Part shown: piece by piece, positions 34,242 through 42,164 of the stretch
Position numbering within the stretch: the first letter of the stretch is position 1
Layout of the letters: each line of letters opens with the position of its first letter
Origin: Peptoniphilus pacaensis
Lineage (GTDB): Bacteria; Bacillota; Clostridia; Tissierellales; Peptoniphilaceae
Length of the DNA: 64,000 bases
Assembly: GCF_900088125.1 (NCBI RefSeq)
Contig: NZ_FLQT01000003.1
Location: 62,001-126,000 of the forward strand
Reading direction: 5' to 3'
Program-made: the position numbers and the translations under genes
The notes under the pieces: generated by a model
The model's input: the letters and a program-made list of their open reading frames with translations, nothing else
Database searches by the model: none
Told to the model about the DNA's origin: nothing

Positions 34242-34360
34242 GCTAAATAACGGTATATGATATCTCATAAAATCATCGGGGTCAAGTGAAATCTTCGTGA
34301 ATCTAAAATGATTTTCACGGCCTTTTTACTTTCTATTTACCCAACCCGTTTCCTCCCACA

Positions 34361-34386
34361 AAAAAGAGCCGTTGCCGGCTCTCTTT
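34361..34386 (-). terminator. Terminator of the SLH 5'-nucleotidase gene
   Basis: GAGCC-GTTGCC-GGCTC within A/T-flanking arms; on the minus strand a T-run follows. Confidence 0.82.
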
Positions 34387-34389
34387 TGT

Positions 34390-36624
34390 TTATGCAGCTT
34401 TCTTTTCCGTTTCGGATTTCTTCGTTTCCACGGCTTTCTTATCTGCCGCTTTTTTGTCCTTGTCAGCTGCTTTGCCCTTGTCGTCAACTTTCTTCATGCT
34501 GCTGACGATTTCTTCCAAATCGTCCATCACCTTGGCCAGTTCGGCACGGGTAGCCGATGCCTTGGGAGCGAAATTGTTGTTTTCGCGGCCTTGCATTAAG
34601 TTGGCGTGGCGAACGATGTCGATGGGTTCGAGGGCCCATTTGGAGATCATTTTTTGATCGGCGAAGGGCTCTTTCAGATCCAAGGTGTAGGGAACTTTCT
34701 TACCTTCGATGTAGCGGCCTAAAATGGCTGCCATTTCTTCGCGGGTGACCTTTTGATTGGGTTTGAAGGTATTGTCTTCATAGCCCATAACGATCTTGTT
34801 CTTTGCTGCCCAAACGACGGCATTGGCATACCATTCGCCTTCCTTTACGTCGGTAAAGGGATTGGCGGCGGTTTGTTTCTTATCTTGTCCTTCTAAGCGG
34901 GCCAAGACGGAGACGAGCATGCCTCTCGTAATGGAATCGTTCGGAGCAAATTTGTCTTTGGTGACGCCGGCGAAAAGGCCTTTTTGAGTAGCGGAAAGAA
35001 TGTATTTTTCTGCCCAGTGGCCCTTAATGTCGGTAAAGCCTCCCGTTGCCGGTGCTTCGCCAGCCTTGGCTTGAGCCACGATGCGGCCTTCCACTTTCGG
35101 GTTCACGTCTTTGTGTTCAGTCAGGTATTTTTCCAGAACTTCCGTATACATACCGAAGTCGCCGAGCTTCTTGCCCTTGGCAAACATGGTGTAACCGTCG
35201 CCGCCGCCGGCCATAAAGTCGTTGGTAGCTAAGGTGTAGGTTTTTTCGAGATCCAAATCCTTGCCTGCAACCTTCACGTCAAAGACGCGCTTGCCGGCTT
35301 CTTGCTTCGGATCGTATTTAAAGGTAAATCCGGAGATTTGGGGGAACTTCCCTTGGGGTGCCGGTGCATCGGCCACGCCGTATTCCAATGCGGCCAGTAA
35401 ATCGGCGCCCTTTACTTCGATCTTCATAATGGTGTTGCCGAAGGGGAAGCTGGTCCAAATTTGGGTCATGGCGATTTTCCCCGTGGGAATGGATTCTCGA
35501 ATGCCGCCGCCGTTGGTAATGGCGATGTCGGATTTCGCCGCATGGCGCATAGCGTCTGCGACCAGGTTACCGAAATTGGTTTCCTGAGCACGTACGTGTT
35601 CTCTCTTGCCGTCTAAGTCCACTGCCGTGGTGCCGACGACGCGTTCCAATTTGTCCTTATTGGCTGTGTAAATGTCGGCGATTTTCTTGGCGATGTCTTT
35701 GTTTTCTTCGATCTTTTCAAAGAAAGCGGCGTCGCGAAGCACGGCGGTTTTGGAAATAATGGTCTTGCCGCGCAAAGTAATGTTTACTTCGCCTAAGTTC
35801 TTCAGGTAATTGCCCGTTTGAACGATCAAGGTGTTGTTGACCAATTGGCCTTCTTTCAGAGTCGTGTGGGAGTGACCGTCGATAATGACGTCGATGCCGT
35901 CCACGGCCTTGGCGATGTCCGAGGTCTTGACCACGGTAGCATCGTCGATGCCCACGTGAGCCAACATGACGACCACGTCAACGCCTTGATCTTTTAAGGA
36001 TTTCACTTGGGCACGGGCCACTTCCACCGGATTTAAGAAGGTAATGCCTTCGGTGTTTTTCGGATTGGATTTAACTTTCGTTTCTTCCGTGGCGATGCCG
36101 AAGACGCCGACTTTCACGCCGTCCACATCGATAATGGTTTGGCCTTTAAAGTCGTTGGTGCCCGTGTTTTTAATGATATTGGCAGCCAAGATGTCGAAAC
36201 CTTCGGCGGAGCCATTGGCGGGAGCCGCTTGATTTTTAAAGTCAACCAATGCCTTGTAGCCGTAGTTGAAGTCGTGGTTTCCGGGCACCATGGCCTTGTA
36301 GCCCATGGCCTTCATCAAGTCGATGACGCCCTTGCCGTTTTCAATGCCGGCGATGGCGGTTCCGTGGGTCGTGTCCCCTGCGTCGAGAAGGACCGAATTT
36401 TTAATGCTATCCGCATAGGTCTTTACTCTCGCATAACCGATATTGGTGAGTTTGTTGTCCTTACCGTATTCCGCTGCTACATGACCGTGAACGTCGTTGG
36501 TATGTAGCAAAGTGATGGTCTTCGTTTGCGTGTCTTCAGGCGCTGCAAAGACGCTTGCCGGTCCGGCGACGATGCCGAGAACCATTGCCGTTGCCAGTGC
36601 CAAGGATAAGAATTTTCTTTTCAT
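34390..36624 (-). CDS. SLH-anchored 5'-nucleotidase/metallophosphatase
   Basis: A 744-residue surface protein. Residues 1-28 are a signal peptide (cut after VFA). The metallophosphatase domain has LLHTNDVHGH, DAGDTTHG, PGNHDFNYG and DGHSHT as metal-binding motifs. A 5'-nucleotidase C-terminal domain (about 335-500, ITNGGGIRESI, NDFMAGGGDGYTMF) is followed by three SLH repeats (about 530-720) and a Lys/Ala/Asp-rich tail. It should hydrolyse extracellular nucleotides for salvage. SLH domains bind pyruvylated wall polysaccharide, the product of CsaB encoded at the left edge. Confidence 0.95.
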   Translation of the reverse strand: MKRKFLSLALATAMVLGIVAGPASVFAAPEDTQTKTITLLHTNDVHGHVAAEYGKDNKLTNIGYARVKTYADSIKNSVLLDAGDTTHGTAIAGIENGKGVIDLMKAMGYKAMVPGNHDFNYGYKALVDFKNQAAPANGSAEGFDILAANIIKNTGTNDFKGQTIIDVDGVKVGVFGIATEETKVKSNPKNTEGITFLNPVEVARAQVKSLKDQGVDVVVMLAHVGIDDATVVKTSDIAKAVDGIDVIIDGHSHTTLKEGQLVNNTLIVQTGNYLKNLGEVNITLRGKTIISKTAVLRDAAFFEKIEENKDIAKKIADIYTANKDKLERVVGTTAVDLDGKREHVRAQETNFGNLVADAMRHAAKSDIAITNGGGIRESIPTGKIAMTQIWTSFPFGNTIMKIEVKGADLLAALEYGVADAPAPQGKFPQISGFTFKYDPKQEAGKRVFDVKVAGKDLDLEKTYTLATNDFMAGGGDGYTMFAKGKKLGDFGMYTEVLEKYLTEHKDVNPKVEGRIVAQAKAGEAPATGGFTDIKGHWAEKYILSATQKGLFAGVTKDKFAPNDSITRGMLVSVLARLEGQDKKQTAANPFTDVKEGEWYANAVVWAAKNKIVMGYEDNTFKPNQKVTREEMAAILGRYIEGKKVPYTLDLKEPFADQKMISKWALEPIDIVRHANLMQGRENNNFAPKASATRAELAKVMDDLEEIVSSMKKVDDKGKAADKDKKAADKKAVETKKSETEKKAA

Positions 36625-36694
36625 ACATGCCTCCTTTATTTTCCTAAAGTCTGTTTATATTATACCCCTACGGCGCGGGAGTATTCTTTTCAAT

Positions 36695-37129
36695 TTAGAA
36701 ACAATTTAGCCAAGAACCGTACCCTCTTTTTTCCATATCCGCCTTGGGAATGAATTCGATGCTGGCACCGTTGATGCAGTAGCGCATGCCGCCCGCCTCT
36801 TTCGGCCCGTCGTTAAAGACGTGGCCCAGGTGAGTGGTGTCCGTCGCCACTTCCGTGCGAATCATGCCGTAGCGCGTGTCCGTGGTCTCTTTAATCGGCG
36901 CGTCCGGCGCCGCCTTGGAAAAGGCGGGCCAGCCGCAGCCGGAATCGAATTTATCCTTCGATAAAAACAAGACCTCTTTCGTAATCACATCCACGTAAAT
37001 GCCTTCATCGAATAATTTATCGTAGGGATGAGAAAAGGGCGGCTCCGTGCCCTTTTCCCGCGCCACGTGATAGGCTCCGTCGCCTAAAGACGCGCGCAGC
37101 TCTTCTTCGTCCATATGTTTCTTGTCCAT
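36695..37129 (-). CDS. msrB: Peptide-methionine (R)-S-oxide reductase
   Basis: A 144-residue MsrB with SGCGWPAF (63-70), HLGHVF (100-105) and the catalytic Cys118 in RYCING. The CxxC pairs that bind zinc in many MsrB proteins are absent. Cys65 or the Cys in the C-terminal NCF may act as the resolving thiol. It repairs oxidised methionine. It lies 9 bp after the zinc-ribbon gene on the same strand, in a neighbourhood of glutaredoxin-like genes. Confidence 0.95.
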   Translation of the reverse strand: MDKKHMDEEELRASLGDGAYHVAREKGTEPPFSHPYDKLFDEGIYVDVITKEVLFLSKDKFDSGCGWPAFSKAAPDAPIKETTDTRYGMIRTEVATDTTHLGHVFNDGPKEAGGMRYCINGASIEFIPKADMEKRGYGSWLNCF

Positions 37130-37138
37130 AACAACCTC

Positions 37139-37645
37139 CTAGACCAAAGGCGTGCCGCAGCGGGGGCAATAGGTGGCCCCGGCTTCCGCCTGAAAGTGGC
37201 AATTTCTACATTCGATGAACTCCGGATCTTCGGCGATAAGCTCCACCTTCTCGATCTTTCTGCCGCAGTGGGGACAGAAATTCGTCGACTCGGAAATTTC
37301 CGTGTGGCAATCGGGACATTCGTAGCGAAAGACGTCCCCCTCCAGCTCCTTGGCCTCCATGCGATTTTGCAGGCTCGCCTTCTCCTTCTGCAATTCGTCG
37401 ATGGCAAACAAAAGCTCGGAGCTGGTCGTATCCGCCATGTGGGACTGCTCCCGCATTTCCATATAATAAACTTCCCCTAAATGGGTGTATTCATCTAAAA
37501 TCTTACTTTCCAATTCGCGGATCTGCATGCGCAGTTTCGCCACATTGGACGCTTCCTTTGCGTTATAAAAGCCTTTCAAGCCCAAGTCCTTGACCTGATT
37601 GGACAAATCTTCAAAGCCTTTGCCGATGCTGTTAAAAATATCCAT
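37139..37645 (-). CDS. Coiled-coil and zinc-ribbon protein
   Basis: The start is the ATG at 37645 (MDIFNSIGKGFEDLSNQ) after GAGGTGA. The 168-residue protein has a helical N-terminal half, probably coiled coil (VAKLRMQIRELESKILDEY). Three CxxC/CxxC-type elements follow: CPDC/CPHC, a single CRNC and CPRC, giving two zinc ribbons. Such proteins are common in Firmicutes and mostly uncharacterised. It probably shares a transcript with msrB. Confidence 0.75.
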   Translation of the reverse strand: MDIFNSIGKGFEDLSNQVKDLGLKGFYNAKEASNVAKLRMQIRELESKILDEYTHLGEVYYMEMREQSHMADTTSSELLFAIDELQKEKASLQNRMEAKELEGDVFRYECPDCHTEISESTNFCPHCGRKIEKVELIAEDPEFIECRNCHFQAEAGATYCPRCGTPLV

Positions 37646-37789
37646 ACTTTCACCTCGAATTAAGCATATCACATGCCTGTCATTAAAAAACCGAATTAGA
37701 AAAGGATTAGACTTTTTTCAGGTGTTTCCCGCCATGTGTGAAACTGCGGCACTTGGGTATAGATGAATCGAAACTAAAGGAGGATGACT

Positions 37790-38026
37790 ATGGATTACAA
37801 ATTATACGCCATGACCTACTGTCCCTTCTGCCAAAAGGTGCAGGGTTTTATGAAGAAGAATAATATCGACAATGTGGAAGTTCTCTACATCGACGAAGAT
37901 GAAGCGGCCAAGGAAGCCTTAATCGAAGGCAGCGGCGGCAAGCAAGTGCCTTGTTTGCACTTCGGCGATACATGGATGCTGGAAAGCAACGACATTATCG
38001 ACTACATGAAGGAAAATTTCCTTTAA
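37790..38026 (+). CDS. Glutaredoxin-like protein (CPFC)
   Basis: The start is the ATG at 37790 after AAAGGAGG. The 78-residue thioredoxin-fold protein has the active site MTYCPFCQK (residues 7-15), a cis-Pro loop QVPCLHFGD and a final helix ESNDIIDYMKENF. The extra Cys next to the cis-Pro is unusual for a glutaredoxin. It may reduce disulfides or serve a peroxidase or MsrB. It is the first of two plus-strand genes here. Confidence 0.85.
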   Translation: MDYKLYAMTYCPFCQKVQGFMKKNNIDNVEVLYIDEDEAAKEALIEGSGGKQVPCLHFGDTWMLESNDIIDYMKENFL

Positions 38027-38027
38027 C

Positions 38028-38056
38028 TTGCCAATTTTTTTCTCATAGGATAGAAT
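38028..38056 (+). promoter_or_regulatory. Promoter of the DUF1858 gene
   Basis: TTGCCA (38028-38033), 17-bp spacer, TAGAAT (38051-38056), directly after the glutaredoxin stop. Confidence 0.65.
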
Positions 38057-38088
38057 GAATGAAGTAACGAAGCTTGAAGGAGGCTAGG

Positions 38089-38283
38089 ATGATTACAAAA
38101 GATATGTTGATCGGCGATTTGGTTCGCCAATACCCGGAAGCCATTCGCATTCTCATGCAATTCGGCATGGGCTGCGTCGGTTGCCCTTCCAGTCAAATGG
38201 AATCTTTGGAAGAAGCCGCTTACGTACACGGTTTCGATGTAGATGAATTAATGAAGGCTTTAAACAAAGTCGTCGAAGCGTAA
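38089..38283 (+). CDS. DUF1858 domain protein
   Basis: A 64-residue protein from the ATG at 38089 after AAGGAGG. It has the family pattern MLIGDLVRQYPEAIRILMQFGMGCVGCPSSQMESLEEAA, with the CVGC thiol pair near residue 26. DUF1858 proteins are short helical proteins whose conserved Cys pair is thought to be redox-active or to bind a metal or cluster. The gene follows a glutaredoxin gene in an anaerobe. A strong terminator follows. Confidence 0.88.
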   Translation: MITKDMLIGDLVRQYPEAIRILMQFGMGCVGCPSSQMESLEEAAYVHGFDVDELMKALNKVVEA

Positions 38284-38287
38284 AAAA

Positions 38288-38314
38288 GAGCCTCCCCATG
38301 TGGGAGGCCTTTTT
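38288..38314 (+). terminator. Terminator of the DUF1858 gene
   Basis: GCCTCCC/GGGAGGC (38290-38308) with loop CATGT, followed by CTTTTTG. Confidence 0.9.
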
Positions 38315-38319
38315 GTTTG

Positions 38320-38345
38320 AAGAACCCGGCATGCCGGGTTCTTTT
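38320..38345. terminator. Second hairpin, probably ending the DUF1002 gene
   Basis: AAGAACCCGGCATGCCGGGTTCTT is a perfect palindrome directly next to the previous terminator and touching the DUF1002 stop codon. The T-run is better on the plus strand, so its orientation is unsure. Confidence 0.6.
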
Positions 38346-39216
38346 ATTTGTCGAAAATGGAACCGAAGAGATCGGCGAAAAAGGCTTTGATCTTTTGAAT
38401 CAGGCTTTGGCCTTCTTCACTGTTAAGATAATCCTTCGCCTGATCGGCGGCGCCCTTGGCCTTGTCTGCCAAGCCGCTCCAGTCGATGTCGGTCTTTCTC
38501 AGATGATCGAAAAAGTCCGTCAGCTGCTCCGTTTGTTCCGGCGTGATGTTGATATTGTACTCGTTGATAATATTGACGACGATGGCTTGCACTTCTTCCC
38601 GGCTCTTAGGCGCTTCCGTAGCGATCTTTTCCTTAATGTCTTTGACCAAGCCCGTGGCATTGTCCGCGCCCACGTCTTGGGCCAAATTCGATGTGACCAC
38701 CATTTCTTCATTGGCAGCCTTTTTTACCTTGTCGCTGATTTTTTTGCCCGTGGACGTTTCGTAGGCCTTCATAATGCCGGTGAGGGCCGCCGTACCGCTG
38801 ACATTGACCGGGGCGTCCACAGTGATCTTCGCATCCTTTACCCCTGCCGTTTCCAAAGCTTGGCGATACATATCGTGGGTAATGTAGCGAATCCTCGGCG
38901 AGGTTTCCACTTCGATGCCGCTGCCTTCCGCCGTGTATTCCACCTTGGCGCTGGAAATGGCCTTGCGACCGATCTTCGATTCGGGAACGAAATCCCCCAG
39001 GTATTTATGTTCTTCCGCATTGGTGACTTCGATGATTTGATCGTCTTCCGAGCCATTGAATCGCTTCATCAGCTCGTCTCGTTGGGCAGGTGTCAAGTCC
39101 TGTCCGAAAGATAAAATCACATCCCCTTCCAGGGAATCGGCGAATACCGGCGCCTGGATCGATGCGAGCATGACCAGAGCCAAGGCCATGGCCGTGAATC
39201 TTTTAAAAAATTTCAT
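38344..39216 (-). CDS. DUF1002 secreted protein
   Basis: The start is the ATG at 39216 (MKFFKRFTAMALALVMLAS) after GGAGGAGA. The 290-residue protein has a signal peptide cut after VFA (about residue 26). Next comes the conserved DUF1002 core: SFGQDLTPAQRDELMKRF, then YRQALETAGVKDAKITVDAPVNVSGTAALTGIMKAYE. The C-terminal part is helical. DUF1002 proteins occur widely in Firmicutes and have no established function. No neighbour suggests one, although the gene lies among thiol-redox genes. Confidence 0.9.
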   Translation of the reverse strand: MKFFKRFTAMALALVMLASIQAPVFADSLEGDVILSFGQDLTPAQRDELMKRFNGSEDDQIIEVTNAEEHKYLGDFVPESKIGRKAISSAKVEYTAEGSGIEVETSPRIRYITHDMYRQALETAGVKDAKITVDAPVNVSGTAALTGIMKAYETSTGKKISDKVKKAANEEMVVTSNLAQDVGADNATGLVKDIKEKIATEAPKSREEVQAIVVNIINEYNINITPEQTEQLTDFFDHLRKTDIDWSGLADKAKGAADQAKDYLNSEEGQSLIQKIKAFFADLFGSIFDK

Positions 39217-39325
39217 AATCTCCTCCACTTCTTTTACTTGTTGCCATTATATCATAGGGACATTTTCGGAAAGGGCTTCCGCGAAAGTCTTCGACGGATT
39301 TTAGAAAACTTTTGCATTTCTAACA

Positions 39326-39351
39326 CAAAAAAAGAGGCCGAAGCCTCTTTT
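39326..39351 (-). terminator. Terminator of the second glutaredoxin gene
   Basis: AAAAGAGGC-CGAA-GCCTCTTTT, followed by a T-run on the minus strand. Confidence 0.88.
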
Positions 39352-39360
39352 CCCTTCCGA

Positions 39361-39591
39361 TTACTTGTCCAATGCGCCGTCGATACGTGCGCGGTCGAAG
39401 CCGACGATTTCTTCTTCGCCGATGACGAGAACGGGAACGCCGGTGTAGCCCATGGAGATCAATTCATCTCTTGCGGCTGCGTCGTTTTGCACGTTCTTTT
39501 CTTCAAATTCGACGCCTTTTTCGTTTAAATAATCCTTTGCCATGGTGCAGTAAGGACAGGTGTTGCTCGTATAAACTACTACTTTAGACAT
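39361..39591 (-). CDS. Glutaredoxin family protein (CPYC)
   Basis: The start is the ATG at 39591 after GGGAGGA. The 76-residue protein is NrdH/glutaredoxin-like: YTSNTCPYCTMAKDYL active site at the N-terminus, TGVPVLVIGEEEIVGFD with the cis-Pro, and a short last helix. In anaerobes without glutathione such proteins are usually reduced by thioredoxin reductase. This is a different subtype from the CPFC protein at 37790. Confidence 0.9.
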   Translation of the reverse strand: MSKVVVYTSNTCPYCTMAKDYLNEKGVEFEEKNVQNDAAARDELISMGYTGVPVLVIGEEEIVGFDRARIDGALDK

Positions 39592-39653
39592 TTTGTTCCT
39601 CCCAAAAAATAAATTCAATTCACTGCCGTCATTTATACCCGCGAGGTATGGTC

Positions 39654-39980
39654 TTAATCATTTTCTCCGATTTTATGCATGGCGTGGGTGTAGCCCATGG
39701 AAAAGAGGGTCTCCACGTGATCGTCGTCCAGGGAATAGAATACCTTGCGCCCTTCTTTTTTCGATCGGATCAACCCTTCTTGCTTCAATAGGATGAGCTG
39801 ATGGGAAATGGACGACTGGCTCATGCCTAAAAGCTCCACCAGTTTCGACACATTGCAGGTGCCCAGCATGAGGGCGTATAAAATTTTTAAACGCGTGGGA
39901 TCGGCCATGACTTTGAAAATGCCGCTTAAGCTGTCGATTAATTCATCGTTTTCGGCAAAGGTGCGAAATTTTTCGTCCAT
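39654..39980 (-). CDS. ArsR family transcription regulator
   Basis: A 108-residue winged-helix protein: FKVMADPTRLKILYALM, then LVELLGMSQSSISHQLILLKQEGLIRSKKEGRKVFYSL, the ArsR/SmtB DNA-reading core. A single Cys (GTCNVSKL) in the usual ELCVCD position, plus His residues in the C-terminal helix (DDHVETL, THAMHKI), may bind metal. It lies just after rsmA and shares its direction. No metal pump gene is next to it, so its target is open. Confidence 0.9.
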   Translation of the reverse strand: MDEKFRTFAENDELIDSLSGIFKVMADPTRLKILYALMLGTCNVSKLVELLGMSQSSISHQLILLKQEGLIRSKKEGRKVFYSLDDDHVETLFSMGYTHAMHKIGEND

Positions 39981-39981
39981 G

Positions 39982-40854
39982 TCAATCCCTCTCCTTTTCT
40001 ACTTTCGGAAAATTCTTCGCAAGGATGCGATACTCTTCCACGGTAATGGCTTCGGCCCGCCGCGTGGGCTTGATGCCCGTGTCCTCCAGAGCCTGCAGAA
40101 TCTGTTCCTTCTCCACGTCGAATCCGTAGGTGGACAGGGCGTTTAACACGGTCTTACGCCGCTTGGAAAACGCCGCCCGCACCACGGCCTCCGCCCGCTT
40201 TAGATTTTCGCCGTGATCGGTTTTAAAATTCGTCAGGCTCAAGACGGCGCTGTCCACATTGGGCTGGGGCATGAAACAGGTTCTGGGCACGGTAAGGGCT
40301 ACGGCCACATCCGTACGCATTTGCAAAAAGACGGAGATGGAGCCATAGGCCTTCGTCCCCGAGGACGCCGCCATGCGGTTCGCCATTTCTTTTTGTACCA
40401 TGACATGCACCGATTCCAAATTGAGGCCCGAATCAAAGAGATGAACCAGTATCGGTGTCGTGACGTAGTAGGGCAGATTCGCCACCACTTTGATCTTGTG
40501 ATCGCCGAAGCGGGCTTCGATTTCTTTTTTCAGATCCGTCTTTAAGACGTCTCGGTAAAAGATTTCCACGCCGCTATAGTCGCCCAAGGTCCCGTCTAAA
40601 ATCGGCTTTAAGTGTTCGTCGATTTCCACGCAAAAGACCTTGGCGCCTCTTAGGGCCAGCTCTTCCGTCAAGGTGCCGATGCCGGCGCCGATTTCCAGAA
40701 TCACGTCCCCTTCTTTTACATGGGCGCTGTCGGCGATGGCGCGGACGATGTTTCCGTCGATGAGAAAGTTTTGTCCCAGGGATTTTTGAAAGCGAAAGCC
40801 CCATTTCTCTTGGATCTCGCGAATCCGCGCCGGGCTGTATAGTCGTTTATCCAC
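39982..40854 (-). CDS. rsmA: 16S rRNA (adenine-1518/1519-N6) dimethyltransferase
   Basis: I start it at the GTG at 40854 (MDKRLYSPARIREIQE) because AGGAGGT lies upstream; a longer frame only reads through rnmV. The 290-residue KsgA enzyme has KSLGQNFLID, ILEIGAGIGTLTEEL for SAM and the catalytic NLPYY motif. It dimethylates two adenines of the 16S 3' hairpin. The start overlaps the rnmV end, and the order tatD-rnmV-rsmA is standard in Firmicutes. Confidence 0.96.
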   Translation of the reverse strand: MDKRLYSPARIREIQEKWGFRFQKSLGQNFLIDGNIVRAIADSAHVKEGDVILEIGAGIGTLTEELALRGAKVFCVEIDEHLKPILDGTLGDYSGVEIFYRDVLKTDLKKEIEARFGDHKIKVVANLPYYVTTPILVHLFDSGLNLESVHVMVQKEMANRMAASSGTKAYGSISVFLQMRTDVAVALTVPRTCFMPQPNVDSAVLSLTNFKTDHGENLKRAEAVVRAAFSKRRKTVLNALSTYGFDVEKEQILQALEDTGIKPTRRAEAITVEEYRILAKNFPKVEKERD

Positions 40855-41395
40855 GGAACACCTCCTCGTAAATGCGTTCAAATTCTTCCACGGTAATGCC
40901 GAAGCTGTTGAGTCTGCGCAAAAATTGCTTGCCGTTGCCGTGACCGATGCCCAGGGCTTCGGCCATTTTGTTTCGCCGCTCCGTGGCATCCGATGCGCCC
41001 GTCATGCCGTAGCGAATCATATCGGCCTTGGTAAAGGTCTCCTCGAAGGATTTTTTCATGGGCTTGGCGCGGAAAATCGCCTCGCGAATGTCTTCGGGCT
41101 TGGCGTTCTCGATGCCGATGTCGTCCTTACACAGGGCCTTGTCCTGTGGCAGATAGGCCTGCTTCGGCGAAGACAATGCCTCGGTGAGCCGCTTACGGAT
41201 CTGCTTGCCCATGTAGTCCGGGTCTGTCAGGATGATGATGCCCCGCCGGTCTTCGACCTTCCTCAGCTCACGAAGGAATTTTTCGCCGAAGGCGTAGCCC
41301 CCCGTGGCCATAACGTCGCAATTTAAGGCGCTCTTTACCCGGGCGATGTCGTCTTTTCCTTCGACGACGATGATTTCCTGAATTATTTCTTCCAT
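40847..41395 (-). CDS. rnmV: Ribonuclease M5
   Basis: A 182-residue Toprim protein: IVVEGKDDIARVKSAL with the conserved Glu, IIILTDPDYMGKQIRKRL with the DxD-type acidic pair, and a C-terminal NKMAEALGIGHGNGKQFLRRLN domain. It matures the 5S rRNA precursor together with ribosomal protein L18. It overlaps tatD by 13 bp upstream and rsmA by 8 bp downstream. Confidence 0.95.
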   Translation of the reverse strand: MEEIIQEIIVVEGKDDIARVKSALNCDVMATGGYAFGEKFLRELRKVEDRRGIIILTDPDYMGKQIRKRLTEALSSPKQAYLPQDKALCKDDIGIENAKPEDIREAIFRAKPMKKSFEETFTKADMIRYGMTGASDATERRNKMAEALGIGHGNGKQFLRRLNSFGITVEEFERIYEEVFRG

Positions 41396-42156
41396 TGGTA
41401 AAACCGTTTCGTATTTTCGTCGGTGCGGGCCACCAATTCCGCCACGTCCATGCCCCTGAGGGCGGCGATGTTTTTCGCCACATCCGCCACGTATTTCGGC
41501 TCGTTGCGCTTGCCCCGATTGGGCTCGGGGGTCATGTAGGGGCAGTCCGTTTCAAGAAGCAGGCGGTCGATTGGAACCGCCGCCGCCACTTTCTTCGGCA
41601 CCTTGGCGTTTTTAAAAGTGGTGACGCCGCCGAGAGACAGGTAGCAGCCCAGGGCCATAAAGCGCTCCATCATTTCCACGGAATAGCTGTAGCAATGAAT
41701 GAGCACGTGGTGGCCGGGATGGACCTCCAGAAATTCGCGGACGATGTCGTAGGTCTCTTCCGCCGCATCTCTGGAGTGGATCACCAGGGGCAGATCCACT
41801 TCCGCCGCCAAGTCGCACATGGCGCGAAAGACTTCCCGCTGCACTTCCCGGGGCGAATTTTCGTAATAGTAATCCAGGCCGCATTCGCCGATGGCGAGGA
41901 CCTTTTCCTCTTTTGCGAGCTCCATGAGCTCCTTCCGCACCTCGGGATTGTATCCGTCCGCTTCCTGGGGATGGATCCCCACCACGGCGTAAAGCTTGTC
42001 GTGTTTTCGCGCCAAGTCCACCACGGCGCGGGATGTTTCTATATCGCTGCCCACATTGACCACGGCGTCAAGGCCGTCTGCGTCCATGCGGGCGATGATT
42101 TCTTCTCGATCGTCGTCAAATGCCTCATTTTCCAAATGGGAATGGGCGTCTATCAT
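41383..42156 (-). CDS. tatD: TatD family metal-dependent hydrolase
   Basis: A 257-residue TIM-barrel protein. The N-terminal MIDAHSHLEN has the metal HxH motif, followed by IGECGLDYYYE, LPLVIHSRDA, HCYSYS and LLETDCPYMTPEP, the complete TatD set. These enzymes act as 3'-5' exonucleases in DNA repair or RNA turnover. It lies 8 bp after metG, with AGGAGGA before the ATG. Confidence 0.95.
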   Translation of the reverse strand: MIDAHSHLENEAFDDDREEIIARMDADGLDAVVNVGSDIETSRAVVDLARKHDKLYAVVGIHPQEADGYNPEVRKELMELAKEEKVLAIGECGLDYYYENSPREVQREVFRAMCDLAAEVDLPLVIHSRDAAEETYDIVREFLEVHPGHHVLIHCYSYSVEMMERFMALGCYLSLGGVTTFKNAKVPKKVAAAVPIDRLLLETDCPYMTPEPNRGKRNEPKYVADVAKNIAALRGMDVAELVARTDENTKRFYQWKK

Positions 42157-42164
42157 ACTTCCTC

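Noticed and set aside
40855-40989. N-terminal extension of rsmA
   Set aside because: It is out-of-frame rnmV sequence; the GTG at 40854 has AGGAGGT and gives the normal family length.
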